DNA of 33,735 bases from Nostoc punctiforme NIES-2108 (GTDB taxonomy: Bacteria; Cyanobacteriota; Cyanobacteriia; Cyanobacteriales; Nostocaceae): contig LXQE01000165.1 of assembly GCA_003326195.1 (NCBI GenBank), positions 1 to 33,735 on the forward strand, read 5' to 3'. How positions within the stretch are numbered: position 1 is the first letter of the stretch; each line of letters opens with the position of its first letter. Of the stretch, positions 33,687-33,735 are shown one piece after another. The position numbers and the translations under genes are program-made. Under the pieces are notes generated by a model. The model saw nothing but the letters and a program-made list of their open reading frames with translations, did not search any database and had not been told where the DNA came from.

Positions 33687-33703
33687 GGTCAAGTTATGGT
33701 TCA
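33687..33703 (-). repeat. Third candidate transposase-binding repeat, inverted
   Basis: Read on the minus strand TGAACCATAACTTGACC, a match to the two copies at 33488-33525 in its first eight bases and ending. It is in the opposite orientation. The window ends before any terminal TGT/ACA could be found. Confidence 0.4.
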
Positions 33704-33735
33704 TAATTTGGCCATTTTTTGGGGAAAAGCATAAT

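Overview
The window looks like DNA from a filamentous, Nostoc-like cyanobacterium. The palindrome GCGATCGC (HIP1) recurs throughout, the small dispersed repeats and multidomain TPR proteins are of cyanobacterial type, and a fragment resembles XisI. The left end carries a CyRepA1-type plasmid replication protein gene and the right end a decayed Tn7-like transposition module, so a large plasmid is the likeliest replicon. No tRNA, rRNA or CRISPR array was seen.

Layout. (1) 1-4790: a CyRepA1-type replication gene whose last codons are split by an IS630-family element; removing the element and one TA restores the frame. Two transposase scraps follow. (2) 4791-27977: a glycan synthesis, modification and export locus. 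It holds two fused glycosyltransferases (GT4-GT2 and GT2-GT4) on the minus strand, divergent from an ABC glycan exporter (Wzm-like permease, Wzt-like ATPase with a C-terminal domain). It continues with a broken TPR-sulfotransferase, a GT4-methyltransferase fusion, an intact TPR-sulfotransferase, a 1228-residue PhyH/UbiA/terpene-cyclase-like/TPR fusion, a GT2 and a 1599-residue PhyH/GT4/GT2/GT2/GT4 chimera. (3) 27978-30824: small unrecognised genes on the minus strand, several preceded by the same short leader. (4) 30825-33735: a TnsA-TnsB gene and a TnsC-like ATPase gene joined by a deletion that removed the TnsB DDE domain and the TnsC Walker A, with candidate transposase-binding repeats upstream.

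How it may work together (inference). The ABC exporter would move a lipid-linked glycan assembled by the fused glycosyltransferases. Methyl, sulfate or hydroxyl groups could mark the chain, and the Wzt C-terminal domain is the usual place where such a terminal cap is read. The UbiA and class II cyclase-like domains of the 1228-residue protein suggest that an isoprenoid lipid is made or attached as well. The locus has clearly grown by internal duplication: PhyH, the GT4 type, the GT2-GT4 module, the sulfotransferase and Wzt all occur twice, and one copy is usually degenerate or broken.

The most unusual items are the 1228-residue fusion, the 1599-residue chimera whose PhyH, GT2 and terminal GT4 domains have lost key residues or lobes, the small-gene array with its repeated leader, a 221-bp MITE with 11-bp target duplications, and the Tn7-like deletion fusion.
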